64,000 nucleotides of DNA from assembly GCA_030765065.1 (NCBI GenBank), contig CM060982.1, positions 13,699,630 to 13,763,629 on the forward strand, read 5' to 3'. The first letter of the stretch is position 1. The number at the start of each line of letters is the position of its first letter. The stretch is from Deroplatys truncata. Lineage: Eukaryota > Arthropoda > Insecta > Mantodea > Mantidae. Shown here in pieces: positions 23,476 to 34,639 of the stretch. Made by a program: the position numbers and the translations under genes. The notes beneath the pieces were generated by a model. It was not told where the DNA came from. It saw nothing but the letters and a program-made list of their open reading frames with translations, and did not search any database.

Positions 23476-25626
23476 TGAGGCAGTATTTTAATACCTGAAT
23501 AATTTAAATTGTATTTTATATAAAAGTAAATTCAATAACAGCCCGCCTTAAAACAATATGCAAGTAATAATTATTTAAATTGTATGTAACAGTCATTGCA
23601 TATGCTTATTACTTTCTCTACTACATATAGTAAGTAGGGGAAGTATTGTATTCCATCCAAAAATTTGATACCGAGATTTCACCGGAAATACATGTTTTGA
23701 GATCCCCTGAATCCAAAAAAAAAGCATTTTTGGAAACGTGTTTGTGTGTGTGTCTGTCTGTGAACAGCATAACTCAGAAACGAAGTCTGATAAACACCAA
23801 ACTTGGTATTTAGGTTCAGTATCTTCCAGAGATGCGACACAAAGGTTTTCAAGAAAATCCCCCCACCCCCAGAGTACCCTTTACATGGAACATTTTTCGA
23901 AAATTTTAATTTTCTCAAAAATGGCTCTAACGATTTTGATTAAAATATCATATGTTTAAGATATTTTCATGACAAATAAAATGTATATCTTGAATTTTCT
24001 GGGAATGTCTCCAAAAGTATTCTTCATTGTGAACGACTTTTGGTAAACTGGTAAACCATAAGAGATAGACAAAATTTTACTACACAAAAGATGTAGATCG
24101 CGTTAAAATACACAATTTATGCCATATACATTTTTGTTGTTCAGTGAACCATTTTCGAGATATTGCTTGTTATTCCCTTAAATGTTTCAATACTTATTTT
24201 CTCAAATGGGAATTCGTTATTAATTTTTTTTGTCTTGGATATGCAAAGAGTATTAATCTGTGGAAAAGGGAATAGTGCTGCACCTAGCAACCAGCTATTA
24301 AGAGATGTATATGTGCTTAAAGGCTACTGTATTTCGATACTGCCCTTGTAAATATATATTCCCCTTGCATCTACAAGAAAATTAGCAATAAGATAGAGTC
24401 TGCAAATGTTTATCTCGATTAACATGAAGTAGATGGAGAATAAGCGTTTGTAAAAATAGTTTGTACAAGAGTAGAGAAAGTCATGTGAGTGTAACACATC
24501 AGAGTTTTTGTCCTGGTAATGCAAAGAGAATGGAATACTCCACATAGCAACCAGCTCTTAAAATATTTGACTATCGCTTAAAGCCTACCAATTTCCCTTG
24601 CATCTACAAGAAAATTAGCAATAAGATTAACATCTCGATTAACATGAAGCATATGGAGAATAAGCGTTTGTAAAAATAGTTTGTACAAGAGTAGAGAAAG
24701 TCATGTGAGTGTAACACATCAGATTTTTTTTATTGCAAACATGTTTTATTAATGTTAAGTGAATACATTATATACTTTAATAATGCAAGAGCTGTGAGAA
24801 TAATAAGTTTTAAGCTTCTAATAATGAGGTAACCTTGTAGCAATAATGAGTTAGAGTGTTTGAAAAGTTACCAGTCATGATTATATCAATGGTAAGGTAA
24901 ATTCAGTAACAGTTTAAAATTAGCCAATCAATAGCAAGGAAAAAGTTTAAGTAAAATGCAGATATTCTATTGGACTAGAATTAGCCAATCAGAGACTTGA
25001 AACACCGAGGCTTACAGGTTTGACCGTTGAAGGTTGTTCAGTCTCTGGCAAGCCTTGGTAGTGAACAGATATAAGATGTGTTCTCTACAAGTGAATCGTA
25101 AAATATGTATACGCGCTAAGTGAAAGTATCGAAGATTCTCACAGTTCTTAAAAAGTGTAGTTCTTTATAAAAATGTGCAAGAATTAATAAAGGAAGTGAA
25201 TTTTAAAAAGTTAAATTCTGTGATGTCTACATTCTTGTTGCACCGCACCCTTAATAAGAGAAACACGTTTCTAAAGTAAGACTGACGCAGCCGAGGCAAT
25301 ATAGAAGCAGTGTTAATAACAAAGTTAAATATTATAGTGTAAAACTTGGAGTGTAATAAAAAAAAACACATCTTGAAATCGGCTTCTCATATGTAACAGC
25401 ATATTGTGCAATAACAGTAACTATTACGTAATCAAAATTCAAACCGACGCCCAAAGCATGTTTTTAGGAACTCCTTAAAAACAACTAAATAAATATTACG
25501 TAAAACACAGTTATGTAAGCATACGAACTTCAAGTTTAAACAATATGCAACAATACATCTTCAAGTTTAAAATTGCGTACACAAATTAACATCTTCAAGT
25601 TAAACATTGCGTAATAAACAACTTCA
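23476..25626 (+). repeat. 3' LTR of the Gypsy-type element, split by R7
   Basis: Begins TGAGGCAGTATTTT at 23476, is interrupted after ...tgcttatt (23610) by the R7 copy, resumes with tttattgcaaacatgtttta near 24727 and ends in aacaacttca at 25626. Without R7 its length is about that of the 5' LTR. Confidence 0.85.
23611..24722 (+). mobile_element. R family copy R7, reference copy (Helentron/DINE-1-like, non-autonomous)
   Basis: Seen: about 1.1 kb inserted in a T run of the LTR (tgcttattTTTattg in the 5' LTR). It starts with ACTTTCTCTACTACATATAG...AGGGGAAGT, a palindrome, and ends GTAGAGAAAGTCATGTGAGT...CATCAGA, so ACTTTCTCTAC is repeated inverted near both ends. It holds a TG-rich (CA)n tract near 23745 and no coding frame. 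Its right end is duplicated (24355-24505 and 24590-24722). Known: Helitron2/Helentron-type and DINE-1 elements show sub-terminal inverted repeats, a terminal hairpin, an internal microsatellite and T-T insertion. Inference: R is such an element. A TIR-type MITE is the alternative. Confidence 0.6.
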
Positions 25627-28370
25627 CGTGTGATTTCATTTAATCGGCATACACCTTCCTCTGTCTTATGGGATAAGTTAAGTCGTTTGGTCGGAAAATA
25701 GACCCACATGCCAATCGCCGATCTTAAAACAGCTGTAGGAGCTGCTGTTGATACATTTGATGTGGCTAACACATTTAGCCATGATTTTGCTCAAGTTTCT
25801 AGCTCAGACAACTATTCGCCCAAGTTTCTTCCCATTAAGACTCGAGTAGAATTTCAAGATTTTTCATTTCGTTTTGGAAACCTTGAAGATTAAAATCGCC
25901 TTTTCACCATGGTGAAGTTAGAACATACTCTTTCATCTTCGCGACTATCAGCACCAGGACCAGATGGTATTCACATACAAATGTTGCAACAACTCTCTCC
26001 GGAAGGTAAGGCTTTCCTGCTCGAGGCCATAATCGTGTTTGGGTTGACGTTTTCCAAAAGTGGCGAGAAGCCACCGTCATACCCATTTTGAAAGCTGGAA
26101 AGGACCGTCGGCAGCGCCGTGGCTGAGTGGTTAGACCGCTCACCTCCCACTGAGGCAGACTGGGTTCAATCCCAGGGTCCTGCATGTGGAATTTGTGATG
26201 GACGGGGCGGGTTTTCTCCGGGATCTCCGGTTTTCCCCGCCATTCATTCCACCAACTGCTCCATCATCACCTTTCCTTTCATCCATTTCACCAACATTTC
26301 GCTTGATCTACTTCCTTCATCCCATACCAGGCATCGGGCTGATCACCCATCCTGGATGTCTGTCTGTTTCTCGACGGTCCTCTAACCCCAGGCACCCGCC
26401 TGTAAGTCCTGGGGGGTCTAAGTCCTACATAAGAGGAGGGTAAACAGATAATGAATGAATGAAAGGACCGTCATCTTCCGTCCAACTACTGTGCTATTTC
26501 CCTCACCAGTTGCGTTTACAAGGTGATGGAACGCATGATTAGGGGATGGTTGGTATGATGTTTGGAAGCTCACAACCTACTGACCAACACTCAGTTTTCG
26601 ACGACGCCATTCAACAATAGACCACCTTGTGTTATTGATGCAGAATGGATTCATGAAGAATTGTCAAATCGTTTCTACTTTTTAACCTTGAGAAGGCTTA
26701 TGATACGTAATGGCGAGCAGGGATACTACGTTCGCTACACACCTGAAACATATGCCATTGTTTATTCAGGAAGTAATGCGTTTTCCGAGTAAGGTTTTTC
26801 GAACCTTTTTGTTCAGGAGAATGGAATGCCTCTGGAATCGGTACTAAGCATTGCAGTGTTTGCTATAGCAATTAATTCGATCTCGAAATGTGTTCCTCCA
26901 GGAGTACCGTCATGTTTATTCGTAGACGACTTTGCGTCTATTGTACTTCTCAGGGTACGCCATATGCGGCAATGTTTAGACAATATTCAAGAATGGAGTT
27001 CTAAAAACAGCTTTCATTTCTCAACTGAGAATTCAATTTGCGTTAACTTCTGGCGCCGTAGGAGACGATTATCACCTTCGCTCCGATTCGGTCCAGATTT
27101 ACTGACATTCGCAGATTCGACGAGATTTCTGGGGTTGACCTTTGACAGGAAACTTAGCTGGTCATCGCTTATAGCACAGTTGAAAGCGTGATGTGACAGT
27201 TCTCTGAATTCGTGTGGGTAGTACATGTCAAATCTTGGGGAGCTGATCGGAAAGTCTTGTTGCGACTATATCGCGCGCTAATCCGATCCGAGCTGACTAT
27301 GGGTGTATCATTTATTCGTCAGCACGACCTGTGCTGAGAAGATTACACACAGTCCATAGTTGGGGCATTCGAGTGGCTATTGGGTCTTTTCCAACTAGCC
27401 CAGTTATAAGTCTTTACGCTGAATCAGCAGAACCTCCTCTTCGTTATCGGTGAGGTATTATACATCCTCTTCTTTTTCCAACACTGCGCCGAGCGAATGT
27501 TATAGGAACAGCTCAAGGCCTGTAAGTGTTTGTTTCCGGGAGCTTCTTAGAAAGCATGTTTCCTAAGGAACTATCCCCCTTGGTTACTTGCAGCATCTCA
27601 TGTAGATCTTGGTATGATGGTATACCAGAAGTCTATGATGCCTACATGTAGTATCCGCACTTGTTTTTAAATTTTTGTCAGGTTACAATGGGTGAATTTT
27701 TATCTACGATAACATCCAAGTACTCCAGTGGTGTTGGATGTGCTTATGTTCATGGAACCAAACTCCATACATTCAGTTTTTATGATAGGACTTCCATTTA
27801 TAATGCAGAGCTGTATGCCATATATTGTGTATGTCCACCATCGAAAATTGGGAGACTGTCAACTATCATGCCATAGTTCAGCAAATTCAGGATGCCCCTC
27901 ATGTTCTATACACTTCTGGCATTAATGTGGAGTGTACTTGGATACCTACCACATTGGCTTGCCAGGGAATGATGTGGAGGTTTTGCCAGTTAAGGCAACA
28001 ACCATGGAACCCAGTGTTGCAATATCTCATATAATGTCGAAAGACTTAAGGCTAGTTGTGTCCGGAGAGCGGTGTTATTGTGCTGGCATGAGGAGTGGTC
28101 AGCTCTCCACAGAAATAATTTTGGAGTAGTAAAGACATTCCGATAGGCTGGGTAACTTCCTCTCATGTGCATCGCCATGAGGAGGTGATTTTGGCTTGGT
28201 TACATATTGGCCACTGCAATTTTATCCTGTTAAGGGTGACCCTGCTCCTGTTTGTCTTCTTTGTAGTGAAAGTCTGTCACGTGTTGCTGGAGTGTATTAA
28301 CGATAACCATGCAATTGAAAACGTTTTATCTAAGGTAAATTTTCAAATAAGGAATAAGTCACATTGATAT
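25627..28370 (+). mobile_element. LINE A: reverse transcriptase and RNase H part
   Basis: Homology resumes right after the LTR element with a linker (TPSSVLWDKLSRLVGK). RT blocks follow: SAPGPDGIHIQMLQQL (25950), then, past an S2 SINE, FNLEKAYDT (first catalytic Asp; canonical FDLEKAYDT) near 26690, and PSCLFVDDFAS near 26910 with the Asp pair. DLLTFADSTRFLGLTFDRKL is the following block. An RNase H domain begins near 27720 (SSGVGCAYVHGTKLHTFSFY, IYNAELYAIY). Presence of an RNase H domain favours the I/R1/LOA side of the group. Many stops and frame changes make it dead. The minisatellite follows directly. Confidence 0.85.
26110..26460 (+). mobile_element. SINE family S2 inside LINE A RT
   Basis: Head GGCAGCGCCGTGGCTGAGTG, B box GGTTCAATCCC, tail ATGAATGAAT. 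Flanked by the 12-bp duplication GAAAGGACCGTC (26098-26109, 26461-26472), across which the LINE frame continues. The copy at 3826 belongs to the same family. Confidence 0.9.
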
Positions 28371-28397
28371 TAGTTTTTTTGTACCACTTGGCTTAGT

Positions 28398-29672
28398 TTT
28401 TTATATTCATCTTTATCTCTGGACTTTCATGATTTTATATTGATCTTTTTATCTCTGGCCTTTGCCATGATTTTATATTGATGTTTTTATCTCTGGCCTT
28501 TGCCATGATTTTATATTGATCTTTTTATCTCTGGCCTTTGCCATGATTTTATATTCATCTTTATCTCTGGCCTTTGCCATGATTTTATATTCATCTTTAT
28601 CTCTGGCCTTTGCCATGATTTTATATTGATCTTTATCTCTGGCCTTTGCCATGATTTTATATTGATCTTTATCTCTGGCCTTTGCCATGATTTTATATTC
28701 ATCTTTATCTCTGGCCTTTGCCATGATTTTATATTCATCTTTATCTCTGGCCTTTGCCATGATTTTATATTGATCTTTATCTCTGGCCTTTGCCATGATT
28801 TTATATTCATCTTTATCTCTGGCCTTTGCCATGATTTTATATTCATCTTTATCTCTGGCCTTTGCCATGATTTTATATTGATCTTTATCTCTGGCCTTTG
28901 CCATGATTTTATATTCATCTTTATCTCTGGCCTTTGCCATGATTTTATATTCATCTTTATCTCTGGCCTTTGCCATGATTTTATATTGATCTTTATCTCT
29001 GGCCTTTGCCATGATTTTATATTCATTTTTATCTCTGGCCTTTGCCATGATTTTATATTCATTTTTATCTCTGGCCTTTGCCATGATTTTATATTCATCT
29101 TTATCTCTGGCCTTTGCCATGATTTTATATTGATCTTTATCTCTGGCCTTTGCCATGATTTTATATTGATTTTTATCTCTGGCCTTTGCCATGATTTTAT
29201 ATTGATTTTTATCTCTGGCCTTTGCCATGATTTTATATTCATTTTTATCTCTGGCCTTTGCCATGATTTTATATTCATTTTTATCTCTGGCCTTTGCCAT
29301 GATTTTATATTCATTTTTATCTCTGGCCTTTGCCATGATTTTATATTCATTTTTATCTCTGGCCTTTGCCATGATTTTATATTGATCTTATCTCTGGCCT
29401 TTGCCATGATTTTATATTCATCTTTATCTCTGGCCTTTGCCATGATTTTATATTCATCTTTATCTCTGGCCTTTGCCATGATTTTATATTGATTTTTATC
29501 TCTGGCCTTTGCCATGATTTTATATTGATTTTTATCTCTGGCCTTTGCCATGATTTTATATTCATCTTTATCTCTGGCCTTTGCCATGATTTTATATTGA
29601 TCTTTATCTCTGGCCTTTGCCATGATTTTATATTGATCTTTATCTCTGACCTTTGCCATGATCTGTTTTTCT
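28398..29672 (+). repeat. 36-bp minisatellite, about 35 copies, in the LINE A 3' end
   Basis: The unit is atctttatctctggcctttg ccatgattttatatt(c/g), 36 bp or exactly 12 codons. Because 36 is divisible by three and the unit has no stop in some frames, both strands show long open frames (plus: ISGLCHDFIFIF; minus: MAKARDKDEYKI). These are by-products, not genes. The first few units carry two extra T's. Variation is patterned: minus-strand variants Q-E-E (KDQ, KDE, KDE) repeat as a 108-bp higher-order unit in the left and middle part. The array lies between the end of ORF2 and the LINE 3' terminus, so it grew inside LINE A. Confidence 0.95.
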
Positions 29673-29708
29673 AAAGGCGCTAATGACCTTGAGCACCCTT
29701 GAACACAA
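29673..29708 (+). mobile_element. LINE A 3' terminus
   Basis: The words ggcgctaatgaccttgagca followed by cccttgaacac form a short hairpin-like end (GGCGCTAATGACC...GAGCACCC) of the kind seen at 3' ends of arthropod LINEs of this type. No poly-A or target duplication is evident after it. Confidence 0.5.
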
Positions 29709-29865
29709 ATCTTTATGAGGAACCTTTGCATCAATGTTTATACTACTGTTCAGAAATACCAAATGCATGCCTAGCACTCTGTGATGCAGTAAGAATGGGC
29801 CTTAAACACTACTAAAAAAATATGTATGTACAAGCCCAGAAACTATGTACTGTTTATTTTTATAT
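29709..29865. other. Spacer, no feature recognised
   Basis: AT-rich sequence with an A8 run near 29814. No repeat or gene match. Confidence 0.3.
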
Positions 29866-31960
29866 AGCTTTTACAAACTATTCTTTCAGAAGCTTATTTC
29901 TTTGTCTACTTCATTTGATCAAGATAAAGATTTGAAGAAATAGTTTCAGTATACATTTCATTGAAGGTACAAGGAAGAGATAGACGAAATCAAATCAATA
30001 GATATGAAAAAACAGGGTCCTTATATGATGGCGTAGAAATTTCATACGCATTCAATGACATTGTGAGAAACAACTAAATAGCTACAACAATTTGAAAAAA
30101 ATTATAAAAGTATTAAAAAATTCATACCAATAACAATGGATGTCTCTGTATTGGCTAATGCTATAAAAAAGCTAATTGAAATAAACTGTGTGTTTTAATG
30201 AGATGTATATTTTTGTGCAGTATGCAGTATACCATTTGTACAAAGTTACACAAAATGCTTGCTAACAAAGAAGACTAATCAAGCTATTCCCAGAAAATTC
30301 AATACATAAATTTTATTGTGTCATGTAAATATGTTAAACGTATGAGGAGCATCAGAACAAAATGCACTGCAGACGAAAAGTGTTTTGATACAGATTCCCC
30401 CGTTTCGATAGTGCTGAATCGATCTGTACAATCCATTTCTTTTAAATAGCACTACTTCCTATTGCAAATACAGCATTTGGTTCAGAAAGCGCTTAGTTCA
30501 CATTTTTACAGAAGCAAAGTATTGTTAAGCGACACTGCCTTTGGCTGCTATATTTGTGTTCTGTGGAGCTAGAAATGCACATGTTGCTGCCAAACAAAAT
30601 TAGATATCACTTCCTTGGGTCTTCTAGCAATATTACATCATGATAAATGAATGGAAATGAAGGTCTGAGATAGGGAGCTGTGTCAAGGAAGCACTAATAA
30701 TAGATTTGCTAAGCATTACAGCTTGGAAAAGGAAAGCAAGCAACAGTAGAGGTACTAGAAAGAGAATGAAAATGCAGGAAATGTGAGAAGCAAAGTGAGG
30801 TAAATAACTTGTGTCATGCTGTTAAAACATATTTTTTGTATTACTCTCACACAAATAAATAGAGTTGAATGCCTGCAAAGAATACTGAGATGATGTTCTG
30901 TGTTTGTCTTTTGTGCTAGTTTTTAAAAAATAGTGAAATGTATTAAGTTCTCATTTTCTTGCATTATCTTTCATATAAAGTGATAAGATCCAAACCTAAT
31001 GCACTTTTTGCCCCTCTATATCATTCATATCTCCACTGAAACGGGGATCAGGTTTTAACACTCCAGCAGAGTCAACATAGCAAAGAAGAATGTTGATGCA
31101 CTCTCACAGAAGAGGTTTGGGAGTGGAGACGTGAAGCTGAGCTGCAATTTTATGTGAAGGTTGTGGATGAAGACTCTGTATTCTGTAGAGAAAACAGAAA
31201 ATAAAGGAAGAAATAGGCATTGTTTAAATACAGAAATACAGTTTTGTTTGTTGAAAGAAACAATGACAAAAAAGTGACAAATGAAATTTGAAGACTCACT
31301 TTTTGTTTCCTCCATTGAATCCACAAAGCAAAGTATAAAACTGCTTTTGTAGATGGAATTGAAATTGTTTATTAAAATATTGATAAATATAATGTTTTGC
31401 CATTTAAGTTGGCATGTCCATGTCCAAGACAGTATTTTCGGTATAGTTGGTTCAAAAGCATTAATTGCAAGACATTTTAATTATAAATGTGGTATTAAAC
31501 AAAAACTGATTTTGGTGATAAACAATATTTAGGAAAGTGGCATTTCTACTAAGTTATGTATGAAGAACTTTAAAAAAGTGCTGGTGAGTTTAGAAGATAT
31601 CAGTTTTTCCTCTCTCCTGAAAGCTTTTTTATTATGCACTTAGTGCTTATTTATACAATGCTCCTCATATGGTATTTTAATCAAAATCGTTAGCCACTTT
31701 TGAGAAAATAAATTTAGGAAAATCTTCCATGTAGGGTTGTTTGGGGCAGGAATTTTCTTGAAAAGCTTTGGGTCACTTCTTCGGAAGATGCTGAACCTAA
31801 ATGCCATGTTTGGTATTTAGTAAACCTTTCATTTTTGGTTTAGGATACATACATGCTGACCTTTTTTTAAAAAGGCTTCTGTTTTTAGAATTGGGGGCAT
31901 CAAAAGATGTATTTTTGGTAAAATCCCCTTAAATAATTTTTGGGTGGAGTGCCTACTAAG
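29866..31960 (-). repeat. R family copy R8, diverged, split by a 1.3 kb insertion
   Basis: R blocks in minus order run from about 29866 (ttttacaaactattctttca) to 30345 and resume at 31666 with catatggtattttaatcaaa up to the palindromic end near 31960. The copy is one of the most diverged here. The intervening 30346-31665 is described separately. Confidence 0.6.
30346..31665. mobile_element. Unclassified 1.3 kb insertion with AGGAGCAT ends
   Basis: The sequence interrupting R8 starts AGGAGCATCAGAACAAAATG and ends ...TATACAATGCTCCT, giving an 8-bp perfect inverted end. TATG lies outside both sides, with two extra bases on the right. I see no coding sequence in it. It could be a non-autonomous DNA transposon of unknown superfamily or a retroposed host segment. 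The ends were picked because R homology stops and restarts there. Confidence 0.4.
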
Positions 31961-32420
31961 TGCATGGTGGAGAATGACATTCGGAATAAAGGTCCATGTG
32001 TATGTATGTGTGTCTGTGAACAGCATAACTAAAAAATGAAAAATAGGATAAATACAAAACTTGGTATTTAGGTTCAGCACATTTCGAAGATGCAACACGA
32101 AGATTATCAAGCAAATGCCCCCATCTCAAACTAGCCTCTACATGGAACATTTTTTAATTTTTTTATTTTCTAAAAATGGCTCTAACAATTTTGATTAAGA
32201 TACTAATTATTTTATTATTATATAAAAAATTAAAATATTAACGATATTTACATGACAAATAAAATGTATATATTGAATTTTTTGAGGAATTTTATATATA
32301 CATGGTAAACGATAAACAATAGACAAAAATGTACTGCACAAAAAATGTAGATCTCTTTAAAACACTTAATTTATTTAAAATAACTTCTTTTGTGGCATAA
32401 GCTATTTCTGAGATACTGTC
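31961..32420 (+). repeat. R family copy R9
   Basis: Starts at the palindromic end (tgcatggtggagaatgacat) and runs in plus orientation: ctgtgaacagcataact, acttggtatttaggttcagc, agcctctacatggaacattt, tgtagatctctttaaaacac. With R8 it forms a second inverted pair, here joined at the palindromic ends. It is cut at 32420 by LINE C. Confidence 0.7.
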
Positions 32421-33245
32421 CCCCCAGGAGACTACTCCTCCAGCTGTGTGGAATGGAGGAGGGAAGTTGCAATGGATGATTGGGTATCACGTAGGACTGT
32501 GTACATGTCTGCTGATAAAGGTCAGTCCCGGGGAGGGGCCCTTGTATGAACTGTTTACACTCCTGAAGGCGATTGGGTCTCTCAGTCTACAAATTGTGAG
32601 GTGAAACCCTAAGGTAAACAAGGTCTAGGTCAGGACTCTCACCTAAGTCGGGGTGGTGCCTAGGATGTGAGCATGCCATTGGAGACATTTGCTATGGTAG
32701 AGGATTTTTTTGCTATGGAAAAATCCAAATCAGTAAAACATTTAAATTGAATGTAAAACAAGTAGTCAAATCTTGTAGTCCTCGCTACTTAGTAATTAAT
32801 AGAACAGAGGAGGGAAAGAAGTTTACATTGGCGAATCCATTTACAATTCAATAGGTCTCAATAAAATTGCTGGTCAGTTAAGCCATTGTCATTGTCATGG
32901 GACCCTCCTGGTTGAAGCACAATCAGCTTCCCAGGCAGTGAAAATACTCAGAGCAAATATGTTAGCCAGCCATCCTGTACGAGTTGAGCTGCACAGGATC
33001 TTGAACTATTTGCATGATGTGGTAAATACCCATGCATTGGACAGTATGTCCAACAAGGAGATTCAAGAAAATCTTCAAGATCAAGGTGTGATTCCTTCAG
33101 TGGAAAGAAAGAAGTGAATTTGTGCCCACTGGTACCCTGTTCCTTACTTTTGATTGGGTAGATCTCCCTCAAAGGATTAAGACATGTTATGAAGCCATTG
33201 AAGTTAGGCCATATATCCTGAACCCGCAGTAAACAGTAACATTGA
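32421..33245 (+). mobile_element. LINE C: 5' UTR and ORF1 fragment (Jockey-like)
   Basis: A GC-richer 5' UTR-like part (32421-32750) is followed by ORF1 words: KKFTLANPFTIQ (about 32820), then LVEAQSASQAVKILRANMLA, HPVRVELHRILNYLHDVVNT, MSNKEIQENLQDQGVIPSVE and PTGTLFLTFDWVDLPQRIKT, ending near YEAIEVRPYILNPQ-stop at about 33232. In Jockey-like ORF1 the last block leads into zinc knuckles, which are missing here. Frame changes and stops occur, for example before FVPTGT. The fragment is 3'-truncated rather than 5'-truncated, which is unusual for a LINE and suggests a later deletion. Confidence 0.7.
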
Positions 33246-33568
33246 GTTTGCAAGAGACTAAAGGGGAACGAAACACAAAAATAATGTTTCTTCCTAAATG
33301 AAGGATATTACCTGTAAAATGCAGTGATAAGATTGTTTTCTTACTCTGCCACTCGCTCTGAAAGCGAAATAATAACCACCTTATACGTCATCAGAGACAG
33401 CCATGCGCTGGAAGCAGTTTGGAGATCACAAGTCAGTCATCACTGCATGTGCAGTAATACGCTTTCATAAATTGTTCTTGTTGGTATTTAAGTTTAAGGG
33501 TGGAGTACTTTGTGGTGGTGTTACTGAGTTTAGTATTATACAAACAATGTAAAATTATGAAAAATAAA

Positions 33569-33825
33569 ATGCCTCGCTGTAATGTGAGAAGGGAATTTTC
33601 ACATGTTTCTAAACAGATACACATCTCCCAAAAGGTGTGGGTAGAAATTTGCAAAAGAAAATATTTTTTGCCTGGTCCTGGTGCTCATTTATGTTCTCCC
33701 ATTTTAAGGACACAGATTATAAACAGATAAAGTTATTATAAAAGCAGCTTATGGCAGATGAAAATTTCAGAGGGCTTTTATTAAAACCTGGAACTATTCC
33801 CTATAGAGTCATTCCACATCAAACC
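33569..33825 (+). pseudogene. THAP-domain fragment (P-element or THAP9-like)
   Basis: Seen: MPRCNVRREFSHVSKQIHIS, then KVWVEICKRKYFLPGPGAHL and CSP; after a one-base frame change HFKDTDYKQ, and then ENFRGLLLKPGTIPYRVIP. Known: THAP domains are C2CH zinc fingers starting M-x-x-C, with a W in the middle, C..HF near the end and a LKP..P word after. The second Cys of the first pair is not evident. The domain occurs in host proteins and in P-type transposases, and nothing downstream tells which. An upstream GC-box-like stretch near 33350 could be its promoter. Confidence 0.6.
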
Positions 33826-34639
33826 GAACACACATAAAGCATTACTTTCTCTGAATCTTAGTTTATGTTTGCCACACATAATATAAATTGACAGGTATTT
33901 TATATTTTGTGGAAAATCAAATTATTTTAGGATTTACAGCTTACTTAACATTTTTCTTATATGCGCACAACGTTACATAAAAGTAATTTATTCTTGGAAT
34001 ACAAAATGGTCAGGAATAAGAAGAATACATTGTTTTGCAGATAAAAGCATGGTGGTTTTCTGTACAGAAAATACTACTTTTTCGGAATAAAAAAACAATC
34101 CCTTTTTAAGTATGAATATTTTAAACTGCAATATCATATTTAACCCCCTAATATCAAAATTTGGGGAAAATACAGGAGGAATCTGTGATATATTTTGTTT
34201 TAAATCTGTTAATATCAGGATGGGATCTTCCATAGAAGTATGCTTTTAAACACTTCGTGTTAGCACTAGGAGTTTAGAACATAGACTGCTGACTGAGAGC
34301 TTTACACTGCAGCAGCATGCCATGCTGACCAATGTGTTATGCAGTACGACATGATGTGTTATCACTTCCGGTGTTCAGTGTAACTTAGCAACTGGAATGT
34401 GATATTCTATAAAGCCTCTCTCCGCTGTTTCATTTTAAATGTTACGTTGTGTTCAGCATTTTGTGTTAGAAGTTCATTCTTAGCTGTGTGATTTCTGAAA
34501 GTGCATACTGAGTGAACTGAAGAAACGTAGCTATGACTATTGCTTCAATCCATCTAAAGTTTCCAAGCATAACGAAAGCTAGAAATCATTAGGCTTAGTT
34601 ATCTGCAATATGCTTACAAACTTAAAAATGGAGACACCG
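33826..34639. other. Unclassified sequence
   Basis: AT-rich. The word gagtcattccacatcaaacc at 33806 resembles ends of mobile elements but I cannot confirm one. The part 34240-34560 is richer in CpG and TG and could hold the CENPX promoter or first exon, but I find no coding match there. Confidence 0.25.

Larger units (their letters stand above)
14281..25626 (+). mobile_element. Ty3/Gypsy-type LTR element, broken, with nested insertions
   Basis: Fossil. Two direct LTRs bound it: 14281-15315 and 23476-25626 (the second is lengthened by an R copy). Both start TGAGG and end CTTCA, the TG...CA form. A primer-binding-type word TGGCATCCAACTGCGGGGCT lies three bases after the 5' LTR, and a purine run (aaaaggggg) precedes the 3' LTR. 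The order gag, protease, reverse transcriptase, RNase H, integrase is that of Ty3/Gypsy. It is inserted in LINE A, and a target duplication is not clear. The LTRs differ at about six of the first 135 aligned bases, so the insertion is moderately old. It carries perhaps half a dozen to ten breaks. Confidence 0.85.

Noticed and set aside
26110-26185. A true tRNA gene at the S2 head
   Set aside because: Same reason: flanking 12-bp duplication and a shared body show a SINE.
28398-29672. CRISPR-like array
   Set aside because: Units are contiguous with no unique spacers and lie inside a LINE in an animal genome.
28473-29734. Open frames of 288-407 codons on both strands
   Set aside because: They are produced by the 36-bp tandem repeat, which has no stop in several frames. 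No start context, domain or splice evidence supports a protein.
34501-34593. Candidate first exon of CENPX (ATG at about 34532)
   Set aside because: The short frame MTIASIHLKFPS... has no similarity to the CENP-X N-terminus and closes without a suitable phase-0 donor.
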